From Verrucomicrobiota bacterium (GTDB lineage Bacteria; Verrucomicrobiota; Verrucomicrobiia; Limisphaerales; J093), in contig JAOSKK010000037.1 in the NCBI GenBank assembly GCA_027493615.1, positions 190,514 through 254,513 of the forward strand: a stretch of DNA of 64,000 bases, written 5' to 3'. The notes under the pieces were generated by a model. It was not told the DNA's origin. It made no database searches and worked only from the letters and a program-made list of their open reading frames with translations. Of this stretch, positions 40,511 to 50,210 are shown piece after piece. The position numbers and the translations under genes were made by a program. Numbering within the stretch: position 1 is the stretch's first letter; the number at the start of each line of letters is the position of its first letter.

Positions 40511-41340
40511 CTACTCCTCAGCGGAGGCCGACGCGAACACGCGTCGCAGATACGCCAGGCTTCGCGTCGCGATGACCTCGGGGCCTTCCTCGAAGTTGAA
40601 CACCTCGACCGACACATAGCCGTTGTACCCGACGTCGCGCAGCGTGGCGGCAATCGGATGAAAATCCACGTCTCCGAAGCCCGGCCCCTTGAGGTTGCGG
40701 TCGTTCGCGTGAAAATGGGCGAAATCCGGCCAGGCCGCCCGGATGATCTCGGGAATCGGCGTCGCCTCCGAACACATGGCCTTCACGTCCAGGATGATCT
40801 TGAACGCGGGCGAAGCGAACTCCCGCACATGGCGCAGCGCCTCGGCTGCCGTGTTGATGAAGTTGGTCTCGGCCGGCGCCAGGGCTCCAGGCACAGGATG
40901 ACTCCCCGGGCCTCGGCCCGCCGCACCGCGTCGCGGAAACACTCCGCCGCCCAGCGCCAGCCCTGCGTCGGCGTAACGCCCTCGGCGAGGTTCCGCTGTT
41001 TGGGCGAGCCGACGACCACGACGCGGCCCCCCACGTCCGCACAGCAATCCACCAGTTCGATGAAGTACCTCGCCGTGCGCGCCCGCACTTCCGCATCCGG
41101 CGACGTGAGGTGAAACCCCTCCGTCTGGGCCAGGACCCAATGCAGGCCCGCGATCTCCAAGCCCGCCCGGGTGGCGGTCTCACGGATCGCCGTCCGGTCC
41201 GCCGCAGACAGATCCGTCACCGACGTACGGAAAGTAAACGGGGCAATCTCGATGGCGTCATAGCCCACCTGCGCTGCCAGGGCGCAAGCGTCGGCGAACT
41301 TCCAGCCCTGAAAGATCTCGTTGCAGATGGCGAACTTCAT
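40511..41340 (-). CDS. Sugar phosphate isomerase/epimerase family protein (one frameshift)
   Basis: Xylose-isomerase-like TIM barrel. MKFAICNEIFQGWKFADACA is a typical first strand, followed by VGYDAIEIAPF, GLEIAGLHWVLAQTEGFHLT, VVVVGSPKQRN, LCLEP (metal Glu), KIILDVKAM (Asp region), HFHANDRN (metal His/Asp) and YVSVEVFNFEEG (final Glu). The frame changes at about 40885 after CLEP. The metal ligands expected of the family are all present once frames are joined. Substrate unknown, probably a keto-sugar. It follows a cytochrome c gene on the same strand with a 6-bp gap, so they are probably co-transcribed. Confidence 0.82.
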
Positions 41341-41346
41341 CGCCCC

Positions 41347-41756
41347 CTACTTGGCGCCCTGCTCGATCCAGGCGCGGATGAGGCTGACCTGCTCCTTGGT
41401 GAGCGGCTCGTCCTTGCCCTCGGGCGGCATGGCCGTGTCCGGGTCCAGTCGCGCGACGCTCCAGAGCAGCGGGCTCTTGTCGATCTTGCCGGCCTCGATC
41501 ACCTTGCCGATGTCGCCCCCTTTGAGCGTGGCCTCGCGGCTGTCCAGGCGCAGCTCCCCCTTCTGCTTCTCGGGGCCATGGCATTTCACGCAGGACTTCT
41601 CAAAGATGGGCTTGATGTCCTTGACGAACGTCACCCCCTGCTGGCGGCCGCCGGCGGCAGTTTCGCCAGGTTGGGGGTTTTCGCACTCGCGGCCGAGGCG
41701 ACAACAACGGCGGCGGCGAAGGCCGCGGTCAGGCTGAGGAATCCAGTGAGCTTCAT
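41347..41756 (-). CDS. Planctomycete-type c-type cytochrome (one frameshift)
   Basis: ATG at 41756 starts MKLTGFLSLTAAFAAAVVVA, a signal peptide. After a frame change near 41640 comes VKDIKPIFEKSCVKCHGPEK with the haem motif CVKCH, then KGELRLDSREATLKGG and the axial Met in DTAMPPEGKDEPLT; the C-terminus is LIRAWIEQGAK. This is the PSCyt1-like domain frequent in Planctomycetes and Verrucomicrobia. At ~130 residues it is a stand-alone domain without the usual PSD1 or WD40 partners. Periplasmic electron transfer is expected. Confidence 0.85.
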
Positions 41757-41858
41757 GGTCGATAATGTGGGGGCGAATGTGGCGGCACTCCGGGCAGGCG
41801 TCAAAAAGAATTCCCGTCCGCTTCGGGCTTGCCGATCGCCGCAGGTTCGGTTTAAGGC

Positions 41859-42780
41859 ATGGGCATGCTCCGCGTCGCTTCCCGGGCCGAAAGTAATTTT
41901 GATGTCAGCGCGTACCTGGCGCGGTCGACGGCGGCCGTCAACCGTGCCCTCGACCGGTATCTGCCGCGCCCCACGGCCAAGCCGCGGACCCTGCACCAGG
42001 CCATGCGCTACTCGCTGTTTGCCGGCGGGAAACGGCTGCGTCCGGCCCTGTGCCTCGCCGCGGCCGAAGCCTGTGGCGGTGCGTGGGCCGGCGCCCTGCC
42101 CCTGGCGTGCGCCGTCGAGTGCATCCACACTTACTCCCTGATCCACGACGATCTACCGGCGATGGACAACGATGATTTCCGCCGGGGCAAGCCCACCAAC
42201 CACAAGGTCTACGGGGAAGGGATCGCCATCCTGGCTGGTGACGCCCTCCTCACCCTTGCGTTCGAGATCCTGGTCCAGGGCCGCCTCGGCCGTCGCTACG
42301 AACACCGCGACCTCGTGCTCGAGCTCGCCCGTGCCTCGGGTTCGCAGCAACTGGTCGGCGGCCAGGTCGCCGATCTCGGAGGCGGAGGGCCAGCCAGTCA
42401 CCGCCGCCCAGCTCCGCTACATCCACGAGCGCAAGACCTCCGCCCTCCTCGCCTGTGCCGTCCGCCTCGGCGGCATGAGCGCCAACTGCCCGCCCGCGCA
42501 GCTCGCGGCCTTGACGGACTTCGGCCACCACGTCGGCCTGGCTTTCCAGGTGATCGACGACATCCTCGACGTCACGCAGTCCAGCGAACAGCTCGGCAAG
42601 ACCGCCGGCAAGGACACCGCCGCCAGCAAGGCCACCTATCCGGCCATCGTCGGGCTCGAACGGTCCCGTCGCGTGGCGCAACAGCTCACCGACCGCGCCT
42701 TTGCCGCCCTTCGCGTCTTCCGTGGCCGGGCCCCGGCGCTGGCCGGCCTGGCCACGTTCCTCCTGCATCGGGACCGCTGA
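41859..42780 (+). CDS. ispA: Polyprenyl (farnesyl/geranylgeranyl) diphosphate synthase (one frameshift)
   Basis: Condenses IPP with allylic diphosphates for isoprenoid synthesis. Motifs: GGKRLRPALCLAA, the first Asp-rich motif HDDLPAMDNDDFRRGKPTNH, GDALLTLAFEIL, LVGGQVADL, RYIHERKTSALL and the second Asp-rich motif FQVIDDILDVT, then KATYPAIVGLE. The frame changes at about 42375 (GGAGGCGGAGGG region, one extra base) with unbroken homology. The short chain-length region and length of ~305 residues fit the IspA/GGPP class; exact product length cannot be read. First of a tight cluster with tlyA and nadK. Confidence 0.88.
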
Positions 42781-42879
42781 CTTGCCCGCCGCCCGGCCGG
42801 CACAGCGGTCTCGCCGGCCCGCAGGCGACCCGGCGCAAGCCGCCCCAGGTCCGGCCTGACTCGCGACCCCCTCCGCCGT

Positions 42880-43632
42880 GTGAGCTCCCGTCAACGACTG
42901 GACCAGGAACTGGTCACCCGCGGCCTCTGCGCCAGCCGCGAGCAAGCCCGTCGGGCGATCCTCGCCGGCCGCGTCCGCGTGAACGGGCAACCCGCCCGCA
43001 AACCGGGCGACGCCGTCCGGTCGGGGGCCGCTGTCGAACTGATCGCCCCGGAGAAGTACGTCAGCCGCGGGGGCTGGAAGCTCGAGCACGCGCTCGAGCA
43101 CTTCGGTCTGGACGTCCGTGGGATCGTGGCGGTGGACGTGGGGGCCTCGACCGGCGGTTTCACCGACTGCCTGCTGCAGCGCGGGGCGGCACAGGTCTAT
43201 GCTGTGGATGTGGGCCGGGGCCAGCTCGCCTGGCGGTTGCGTCAGGACCCCCGGGTGGTGGTCCTCGAACGAACGAATGCACGCTATCTGACGCGCGCGC
43301 AGTTGCCGGCGGAATTCTCCGGAGCGGACCTGGTGGTCGTCGATTGCTCGTTCATCTCCCTCCGCCTCATCCTGCCGGCCGCGGTTGCCTTGTTGCGTCC
43401 GTCCGGTAAGCTCGTCGCGTTGATCAAACCCCAGTTCGAAGCGGGTCGGGCCGAAGCGGACCGCGGCGCCGGCGTGATCCAGGACCCGGCCGTGCATGCC
43501 CGGGTGCTGGCCGGACTCGAGGCTTTTGTCACTGCGTACCCCGGCCTCCGCTGGCAGGGGGTCACCGAGTCACCGCTGCGCGGCCCGGCCGGCAACCGCG
43601 AATTCCTCGCTCTGCTTGAGAAAACTGACTGA
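42880..43632 (+). CDS. tlyA: TlyA family rRNA (cytidine-2'-O)-methyltransferase / hemolysin A
   Basis: Intact, ~250 residues, GTG start at 42880. N-terminal S4 RNA-binding domain (RLDQELVTRGLCASREQARR, AILAGRVRVNG), then a FtsJ-like Rossmann methyltransferase with the SAM loop DVGASTGGFTD, the DCSFISLRLILPA block and LIKPQFEAGR. It modifies 16S and/or 23S rRNA by 2'-O-methylation in characterised bacteria. Its stop overlaps the nadK start by 17 bp, an arrangement (tlyA next to nadK) common in many phyla. Confidence 0.93.
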   Translation: MSSRQRLDQELVTRGLCASREQARRAILAGRVRVNGQPARKPGDAVRSGAAVELIAPEKYVSRGGWKLEHALEHFGLDVRGIVAVDVGASTGGFTDCLLQRGAAQVYAVDVGRGQLAWRLRQDPRVVVLERTNARYLTRAQLPAEFSGADLVVVDCSFISLRLILPAAVALLRPSGKLVALIKPQFEAGRAEADRGAGVIQDPAVHARVLAGLEAFVTAYPGLRWQGVTESPLRGPAGNREFLALLEKTD

Positions 43633-44495
43633 CAAGATTCGCCGGCTCGGGCTGGTGGTGAACCCGGACAAGCCGGCGGCCCGCACGCTGGCCCGGAGAA
43701 CCGCCGCCTTGCTGGCCGCCCGGCGCTGTGAGGTTTGGACTCACGCCGCGACGGCCGAGATCGCCCGGCTTTCGCTGCCGACGTGCGCTTCGGAAGCCGA
43801 CCTGGCGCGGGCGGTGGATGTGCTGCTGGTCTTGGGGGACGGCACGATGCTGCGGGTGGCCCGCGACACGGCCGGTGCCAACACCCCCGTCCTTGGCGTC
43901 AACCTGGGCACGCTCGGGTTCCTGACCGCCGCGTCTGCCCGTGGCCTCGCCCAAACCCTCGACCTGCTGTGGTCCGGCGAATGCGTGGTGGAATCCCGGT
44001 CGCTCATCGAGGCCACCGCCGCGCTCGTCCACGGGCCCGTGGCCGAACTGGCCCTGAACGACTTCGTCATCAGTCGCGGCGCCGTACCCCGGTTGATCGA
44101 GCTTGAGGTGCGGGTCGACGGCGAATTGCTCACCAGCTACCGCGGGATGGCTTGATCGTGAGTTCCCCACCGGATCGACGGCCTACTCGCTCGCGGCGGG
44201 GGGGGCCGTGGTCAGCCCACTGGCGGAGGTTTTCGCGCTCACGCCCATCTGCCCTCACACGCTCTCAAACCGCTCGGTCATCGTCCGGCTGGATGCGCAG
44301 GTCGAGGTGCTTCTGCGGAGTCAGCGCGTCGAGACCTTCCTCGCCGCCGATGGCCTCATGCGGGCGGAGTTGACCGCCGGCGAATCCGTGGTCATCCGCC
44401 GCAGCCAGCACGCCGCACACCTGGTGCGGTTGCCGGGCAGTTCGTTCTTTGACACCCTCCGTCAGAAACTGAACTGGAGCGGATCCAGCGTATGA
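43616..44495 (+). CDS. nadK: NAD kinase (two frameshifts)
   Basis: Phosphorylates NAD to NADP. TTG at 43616 gives MRKLTDKIRRLGLVVNPDKP. Motifs: VLLVLGDGTMLRVAR (the GGDGT site, here LGDGT), GVNLGTLGFLTA, ALNDFVISRG (NE/ND motif), PTGSTAYSLAAGG and a C-terminal strand set with SNRSVIV. Two frame changes lie together near 44150-44180 (missing G in YRGDGL, missing C before PTGST), after which the protein runs to 44495. First Gly of the GGDGT motif is replaced by Leu; worth confirming in view of the nearby base-call problems. Confidence 0.88.
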
Positions 44496-44514
44496 CCAGA
44501 CCCGCCGCCGCTTC

Positions 44515-44580
44515 CCGTGAACCGGTGGTGCGGGCATTTTGCCTGCACCCTCCGCGGTTCATGGCCCCCGAGCAGGCCGG
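44515..44580. repeat. GGTGCGGGC palindrome plus GGTTCATGGCCCC module
   Basis: GTGAACCGGTGGTGCGGGCA, TTTTGCCTGCACCCTCCGCG, GTTCATGGCCCCCGAGCAGG. The hairpin GGTGCGGGC/GCCTGCACC is at 44527-44549. It is nearly identical, on the opposite strand, to 12000-12075. It occupies the nadK-LacI intergenic gap. Confidence 0.7.
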
Positions 44581-44612
44581 GTGGAACCGACCGCCTCCCC
44601 AAAGACCCTGCC

Positions 44613-45661
44613 ATGGTGCGCCTGAAAGACATCGCCGCCCGCAGCGGCCTCACCGTCATGACCGTCTCCCGCGCGCTGCGTGGCGCCAGGACGTGGCCCC
44701 GCCACCCAACTTCGGATCCGCGCCCTGGCCGCCGAGATGGGCTATGTCCCGGATGTCTCGGCCCGCGGCCTGCGCACCCGCAACACCGGGCTGCTCGGTG
44801 TCCTGATCCCCACCGTCACCGACCCCCTCTACGCGCGGCTCCTCCTGGCCTTGGAGGAACACGGACGCGCCGCCGGGTACGACCTGCTGTTGGCGCACAC
44901 CTTGCGGCAAACCGAACTCGAAGCCACCAACATCCTCCGCCTCCTCGGCCGCCGCGTGGAGGGGGCTGTTCCTCCGCCCGGTGTATCGACTCTCACCCGA
45001 GGCGCCCGTTTACGCGGAACTGCGGCGCCGCGGGACCCGCGTGGTGCTGCTTGGCCACCACGCCCCGTTCTGCGCCGACTTCCCGAACGTCGAGACGGAC
45101 GACCTCGACGGCAGCCGGCAACTCACCCGCCATCTGCTGAGCCTCGGCCACCGCCGCATCGCGTTCTTCGCGGGACCGACTGTGTCCCCCGCGGCGGCGG
45201 AGCGACTCGAGGGTTACCGGCGCGCCTTGCAGGAGGCCGGGCTGGCCGTGGATGACCGTCTGGTATTCAGCGCGGGAGTCGAAATGACCGACGGCGCCCA
45301 AGCGGCTCAGCGCATGCTCGAGGAGGGGGTTGAGCCCACCGCCATCCAGGCCATGAACGACCTCGTGGCCATCGGCGCCGCCAACGTCCTCCTTTCCCGC
45401 GGCTGGCGCGTGCCGGAGGACATCTCGATCGCCGGCTTCGGCAACATCCTCACGAGCGAACATTTCCGGGTCCCGCTCACCACGGTGCGGCAGCCCAAAC
45501 ACCGGCTCGGTGTGGCGGCCATGGAACTCATGCAGGGCCTGCTCCGCGGCGAACGCGTCGAAGGCCGCCGTCTGGCCGGGGAACTGGCCATTCGCGCCAG
45601 CACGGCCCCGCCTCGCGCCACGCCGGGCCGTCCGCGACCCGCCCCCGCCGCCGGGGTTTGA
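44613..45661 (+). CDS. LacI family transcriptional regulator (two frameshifts)
   Basis: ATG at 44613. N-terminal HTH MVRLKDIAARSGLTVMTVSR, ALRG; after a frame change near 44695 the hinge continues IRALAAEMGYVPDVSARGLR, TRNTGLLGVLIPTVTDP (periplasmic-binding-protein-like core). A second change lies near 44970, then GHHAPFCADFPNVETDDLDG, GHRRIAFFAGP, AIQAMNDLVAIGAANVL and the C-terminal TTVRQPKHRLGVAAMELM. It probably represses a local catabolic unit in response to a sugar-like ligand. The URO-D-like gene starts 57 bp downstream on the same strand. Confidence 0.88.
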
Positions 45662-45717
45662 CACCGGTCAAGGGCATCTCCGAGCTCTCGCCAAACACTG
45701 CGCCTCGCACGCCACCC

Positions 45718-47157
45718 ATGAACACTGAACTGCTCTACCAACAACGCCTCAGCCGGTACGTTGCCGCCCTCCGCAACGAGAAGCCCGACCGGGTCCCCCT
45801 GCGGCCGTTCGTCGCCGAGTTCACCGCCACCTACACCGGCATGACGTGTCAGGAGGTGGCCCACGACTACCACCGCGCGTTCGAGGCCGCCGTCCGCTGC
45901 GCCCGGGATTTCGACTGGGACGCCGTCGTCCCGAACATGGTGTATGTCTGGACCGGCCTGGCCCAGGCCATGAACCTCCGCTACTACGGCATCCCCGGCA
46001 TCGGCATCCCCGCCGACAAGGGCTTCAATTACATCGAGCCGCCCGAGGACCAGGCCTGGATGCGCGCCGACGAGTACGACCATCTCATCGCCGACCCCAC
46101 CGGCTTCCTTTACGAGGTCTGGTTCCCCCGCGTTTGCGCCGATGCCGTCCCGCCGGGCGCCCCGAACACCTACCGCAACAACCTCGCGTTCGTGAAGGGC
46201 GGCATGGCCATGCTCGAGTACTTCTACGCCTTCGGGCCCCAGGTGGCCCGGCTGCGCCAGGAATGCGGCACCGCCTCCGCCATCGCCGGCATCTTCAAGG
46301 CGCCCTTCGACATCCTCGCCGACAAACTGCGTGGCTACGTCGGCCTCACCATGGACATGCATACCCAGCCGGACAAGGTCCTGCGCGCCTGCGAAGCCCT
46401 CATGCCCCACCTCGTCCACGTGGGCCTCACCACCGCCGACCCCCTCCGCCAGGTCCCCATCGGCTTCTGGATGCACCGCGGCTGCGTCCCCTTCATCAAT
46501 CCGCGTCAGTTCGACTCCCACTACTGGCCCACCCTCAAGCCCTGCATCGAGGAGTTCTGGAAACACGGCCACCAGACCCTCTTCTACGGCGAAGGCAAGT
46601 GGCGCCATCACTTCGACACCTTCCGCGAACTGCCCGACCGCAGCATCATCTATCATTGCGATCAGGACGACATCTTCGAGGTCCACCGCAAATTGCACGA
46701 CAAGTTCGCCCTCAGCGGCGGCATCCCCAACGTGTTGCTCAGCTACGGCAAACCGGAGGAGGTGCGTGAATTCGTGAAGCGCGTCCTCGCCGAGGTGGCC
46801 CGCGACGGCGGCTACATCATGGACGCCGGCGCCATCATGCAGGACGACACCCGCGTCGAGAACATGCGGGTCCTCACCGACACCACCCGCGAGTGCGGCG
46901 TCTACGACAGCCCCGGCTACCAGGTCACGCCTCCCGACCAGACCCGCGGACCCCAGCCCACCGCCGCCGACCTCCAGCGCCCCGGCCTGGCCAACCCGGC
47001 TTCCACCCGCAAGCCGCCCGGCACCGCCGTGCCCTGGGAGGAGAAGGTCAAGGAGCTGCCGCCGATCACCGGGGACCCCGAACTGGTCAAGCGCGTCTGG
47101 CAGCAGACCGACGCCTGGGGCAACACCTTCATCTGGCAGTGCCTCCTCAGTTTCTAA
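45718..47157 (+). CDS. Uroporphyrinogen-decarboxylase-fold protein
   Basis: Intact, ~479 residues; ATG at 45718. URO-D-like TIM barrel: QRLSRYVAALRNEKPDRVPL, FVAEFTATYTGMTCQEV, then TASAIAGIFKAPFDILADKL, GFWMHRGCVPFINPRQ, HQTLFYGEGKWRHHFDTF and IYHCDQDDIFEVHRKL with the late YIMDAGAIMQDDTRVENM. Proteins of this sort are not true HemE: heme-type Arg/Asp signature residues are not evident and the C-terminus is extended by ~60 residues. Related proteins act as corrinoid methyltransferases or have unknown roles, so only the fold is assigned. Preceded by the LacI regulator and followed by a hydrolase gene on the same strand. Confidence 0.78.
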   Translation: MNTELLYQQRLSRYVAALRNEKPDRVPLRPFVAEFTATYTGMTCQEVAHDYHRAFEAAVRCARDFDWDAVVPNMVYVWTGLAQAMNLRYYGIPGIGIPADKGFNYIEPPEDQAWMRADEYDHLIADPTGFLYEVWFPRVCADAVPPGAPNTYRNNLAFVKGGMAMLEYFYAFGPQVARLRQECGTASAIAGIFKAPFDILADKLRGYVGLTMDMHTQPDKVLRACEALMPHLVHVGLTTADPLRQVPIGFWMHRGCVPFINPRQFDSHYWPTLKPCIEEFWKHGHQTLFYGEGKWRHHFDTFRELPDRSIIYHCDQDDIFEVHRKLHDKFALSGGIPNVLLSYGKPEEVREFVKRVLAEVARDGGYIMDAGAIMQDDTRVENMRVLTDTTRECGVYDSPGYQVTPPDQTRGPQPTAADLQRPGLANPASTRKPPGTAVPWEEKVKELPPITGDPELVKRVWQQTDAWGNTFIWQCLLSF

Positions 47158-47231
47158 GGCTGTTCGCTCCTGCCTCGCGCAGGAAGGGGACCCCGCCGGG
47201 TAACACGATCTGGAACAACGACAGCGCCGCC

Positions 47232-49132
47232 GTGAAACAGATCCCCTTCGTCGTCGCCCTCCTGGCACAGGCGTGGATGCTGTCGGCCGCCGACCCGACC
47301 TCGGACTGGCATGGCTTCCGGCAAGTCCACTTCGTCGTCGAAGGGCGCCCCGCTTTCCTCACCCAACCGGCCCTCGCCGCGCCGGGCCGGCCGTGGGTGT
47401 GGCGCACGTCCTTCCCGGACTTCCACCCGGAAGTCGACCTCGAACTCCTCCGGGCCGGCTGGGCCGTGGGCTACCTCGAGTGCCTTGAGATGCTCGGCAG
47501 CGATGCCGCGCTCGACGTGATGGATCGGTTTTACGATCACCTGACCCGGGAACGCGGGCTGGCCCGCCGACCGGCCCTCGAGGCGGTCAGTCGCGGGGGG
47601 CCTTCACGCCTACCGCTACGCCGCGCGGCATCCGGACCGCATCGCCTGCCTTTACGCCGACACCCCGGTCATGGATCTGAAGAGCTGGCCGCTCGGCTGG
47701 CCCGGTGCACAGAAGGAGACGGCCGACGCGGTCCGTTACTACGGTCTGCAAGACGAGGCAGCCCTCCGGGCGTATGCGGGCAATCCCCTGGATCTCCTGG
47801 CCCCGATCGCCGCCGCGAAGATCCCGCTGCGCCACGTGATCAGCCTCAACGACCGCGTCGTGCCGCCGGAGCAAAACACGCTCGAAGCCCAACGCCGCCT
47901 GGCGCGGCTCGGCCACACGCTGGATCTCGTGGTCGTGCCGGAAGGCACGCCCGAGAGCCAGGGGCACCACTTCCCGCTGCCGGAGGCGTTCGCGTCGGCA
48001 CGGTTCATCATGCGCCATTCCGGAGTGCTGCCCCAGGGCCGGGAGTACTTCGCCCTCCGCGACGGCCTGGCGCGAAGTCAAACGGCCTTCGAGCAGCGCA
48101 AGACCGGTCGGGTGGCCTTCCTGGGCGGCTCGATCACCTACAATCCGGGCTGGCGCGACGCCCTGATGCGGTATCTGCAGCAGCGGTTTCCCACTACCGA
48201 GTTCGATTTTGTGGCTGCCGGCGTGCCGTCGCTGGGATCGGTGCCACACGCGTTCCGGCTCGAACGGGATGTCCTGGCCCGGGGGCCGCTGGACCTGCTC
48301 TTCGTCGAGGCGGCGGTGAACGACCACAACTACGATGGCCAAACCAATGCGGCCTTGCTGGCATTGCGTGGCATGGAAGGCGTGGTGCGCCACGTCCGCG
48401 AGGTGAGCCCGCGGACGGACATCGTGCTGTTCCACTTTGTCCATGACCAACATCTCGCGACCTGGGCCAAGGGCGAGGTGCCCTACACGGTGGCCGCACA
48501 TGAGCGTGTGGCGGCACACTACGGGTGCCCCTCGGTGAACCTCTCGCTCGAGGTGCACGAACGCATCGCCGCGGGTGAGTTCACCTGGGCCGCCGATTTT
48601 CGCGATCTGCATCCCTCTCCCTACGGCCAGCAGGTGTATGCCCACAGCATGACGCGCCTGCTCGATGCCGCCTGGCCGCAGACGACGCCGGCCATCGAGG
48701 AACGACGGTTGCCGCCGCCGCTGGATCCAGCCAGCTACAGCCGCGGCCGGTTTGGCGATCTGCGGGCGGTGGACTTTCTCCAAGGGTTTGGGCTCGACCC
48801 CTCCTGGAAGCCCGGCGACGGCAAGGGGACGCGGGAAGGCTACGTCGCGGTGCCCGCGCTCGTCGCCACCACCCCCGGAGCGGCGTTCGAGTTCCGTTTC
48901 ACCGGCACTGGCGTCGGCTTGATGATCACCAGTGGTCCCGATGCCCGCACGATTGCGTTTCGCATCGACGACGGCCCGGAGCACACCATGAACACGGCCA
49001 CCCCCGTGGAGCCAGAGCCTGCACCTGCCCTGGGCCCTCATGCTCGCGGACGCCCTGCCGGCGGGCGAACACACAGTCCGCGTTCGGGTGGTGGACGGCG
49101 CCCTCCGGGTCTTCCAACTGCTCCTGAACTGA
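47232..49132 (+). CDS. Secreted fusion: alpha/beta hydrolase + SGNH esterase (two frameshifts)
   Basis: GTG at 47232 starts MKQIPFVVALLAQAWMLSAA, a signal peptide. An alpha/beta hydrolase domain follows with a nucleophile-like SRGGLHAYRYAARHPDRI, ISLNDRVVPPEQN (acid) and GHHFPLP (His). A SGNH domain comes after: GRVAFLGGSITYNPGWRDAL (block I Ser), AAGVPSLGS, VEAAVNDHNYDG (block III Asn), DFRDLHPSPYGQQVYA (Asp-x-x-His). A C-terminal beta module ends the protein. Frame changes are near 47603 (GGGGGG run) and 49010. Two different esterase folds in one chain suggest stepwise deacylation of a complex polysaccharide; this is inference. Confidence 0.8.
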
Positions 49133-49166
49133 CTGCCGCCCCAGCCTCAGTCCCATGCTTCCTCCG

Positions 49167-49273
49167 GGGTCAGTCAATAGTATTGTGCTTTTTCTTGCCC
49201 GCTCATCAAACTGGCTTCCGCCGTCTGGATCCGCGTCCTCGCGGCCAAAGTTGCCCATACCATTGACTGACCC
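49167..49273. mobile_element. Short element with 12-bp terminal inverted repeats
   Basis: GGGTCAGTCAAT (49167-49178) and ATTGACTGACCC (49262-49273) bound a 107-bp noncoding segment that fills the gap before the next gene. GGGGTCAGT-type ends also occur singly at 61050 and, reversed, at 22304 (ACTGACCCC). Probably a MITE or REP-like element. Confidence 0.6.
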
Positions 49274-49279
49274 TGCTTC

Positions 49280-50149
49280 ATGATGCCGACAAGAACCGTC
49301 CTCGGGGGTGCCACCGGCTTGCTGCTGTTGGCGGTCGTCGTGTTCCAGCACCTCCAACTCAAGAAGCTCCAGGAGGAACTTCGCACCCTCCGCCAACAAG
49401 CGGCGCAACTCGCCGCGCTGCAGGCCGAGAACGAACGGCTGGCCCAACACCAGGTCGACGCCGCCGAGCTCGAACGGTTGCGCGCCGGGCACCTCGAGCT
49501 GATGCGACTGCGGGCGGAGGTCGCTCGCTTGCGGGCAGCCGCCAAGGCCCCCATCGCGCAAGCGTCGCCGCTCACCCCGGAGCCAGCCTCCGAAAACCCG
49601 GGAGAGCCCGGGAGATTGCTCCTGCCGCCCACCCAGGCCCTGGTGCGGAACGGCATGACGCTGGTGACCGGCGGCTGGCTTGCCCCTGATGGCCGACGCG
49701 GCATCGTGCTCCTCACGCCCCAGGTCAACGGCGACGCTGGAGACGCCGCCGCTCAGATCACCCTCAGCTATACGCTCTTGCTCGGCCCGGACGGCGCCCT
49801 CGAGAAGGCCGGCCTGGGGAACCTCCGCAGCGAGAATGTCTCGGCAGCCCTGACATCCTACTCCCCCGAGGCGGTCACCCTCCTGCTCCAGCAACTGCGC
49901 GACAGCGGCGAGGTCGATGTCGTCTCGGCCCCACGGGTCACAACGATCAACGGGCAGCAGGCACAGATGAGGGTGGGTGGCGCGGGAGGCCTCGCGACGC
50001 AGTTCGACGTGCAACCGCGGATTGTCGCGGGAAGCGAAGGCCCGGGCGTCGAGCTCACCCTGATCGTCTCCCAAGCCCCGGCCACGCCCGCGGTCCCCGG
50101 TCCGCAAACCCTTCCCTTCTTCCCGTCCGGACAACCGGCGCGCCCGTGA
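49280..50149 (+). CDS. Membrane-anchored coiled-coil protein with a secretin-like segment
   Basis: Intact, ~289 residues. N-terminal membrane helix TVLGGATGLLLLAVVVFQHL followed by a ~90-residue coiled coil (LKKLQEELRTLRQQAAQLAA, LQAENERLAQ, heptads of Leu). A globular C-domain has VTLLLQQLRDSGEVDVVSAP, RVTTINGQQAQMRVG, which resembles the conserved strand of bacterial secretin domains (xxxVLSxPxVxTxxGxxAxxxVG), and a final VQPRIVAGSEGPGVELTLIV. It lacks the length and repeat domains of a real secretin. Perhaps an envelope protein that borrows the fold; no family name is certain. Confidence 0.65.
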   Translation: MMPTRTVLGGATGLLLLAVVVFQHLQLKKLQEELRTLRQQAAQLAALQAENERLAQHQVDAAELERLRAGHLELMRLRAEVARLRAAAKAPIAQASPLTPEPASENPGEPGRLLLPPTQALVRNGMTLVTGGWLAPDGRRGIVLLTPQVNGDAGDAAAQITLSYTLLLGPDGALEKAGLGNLRSENVSAALTSYSPEAVTLLLQQLRDSGEVDVVSAPRVTTINGQQAQMRVGGAGGLATQFDVQPRIVAGSEGPGVELTLIVSQAPATPAVPGPQTLPFFPSGQPARP

Positions 50150-50210
50150 GGCGGCACGGCGACGTAGAATCTGCTCGACGCCCTCGCTCGAAGGGGGAAC
50201 ATTACCGCCC

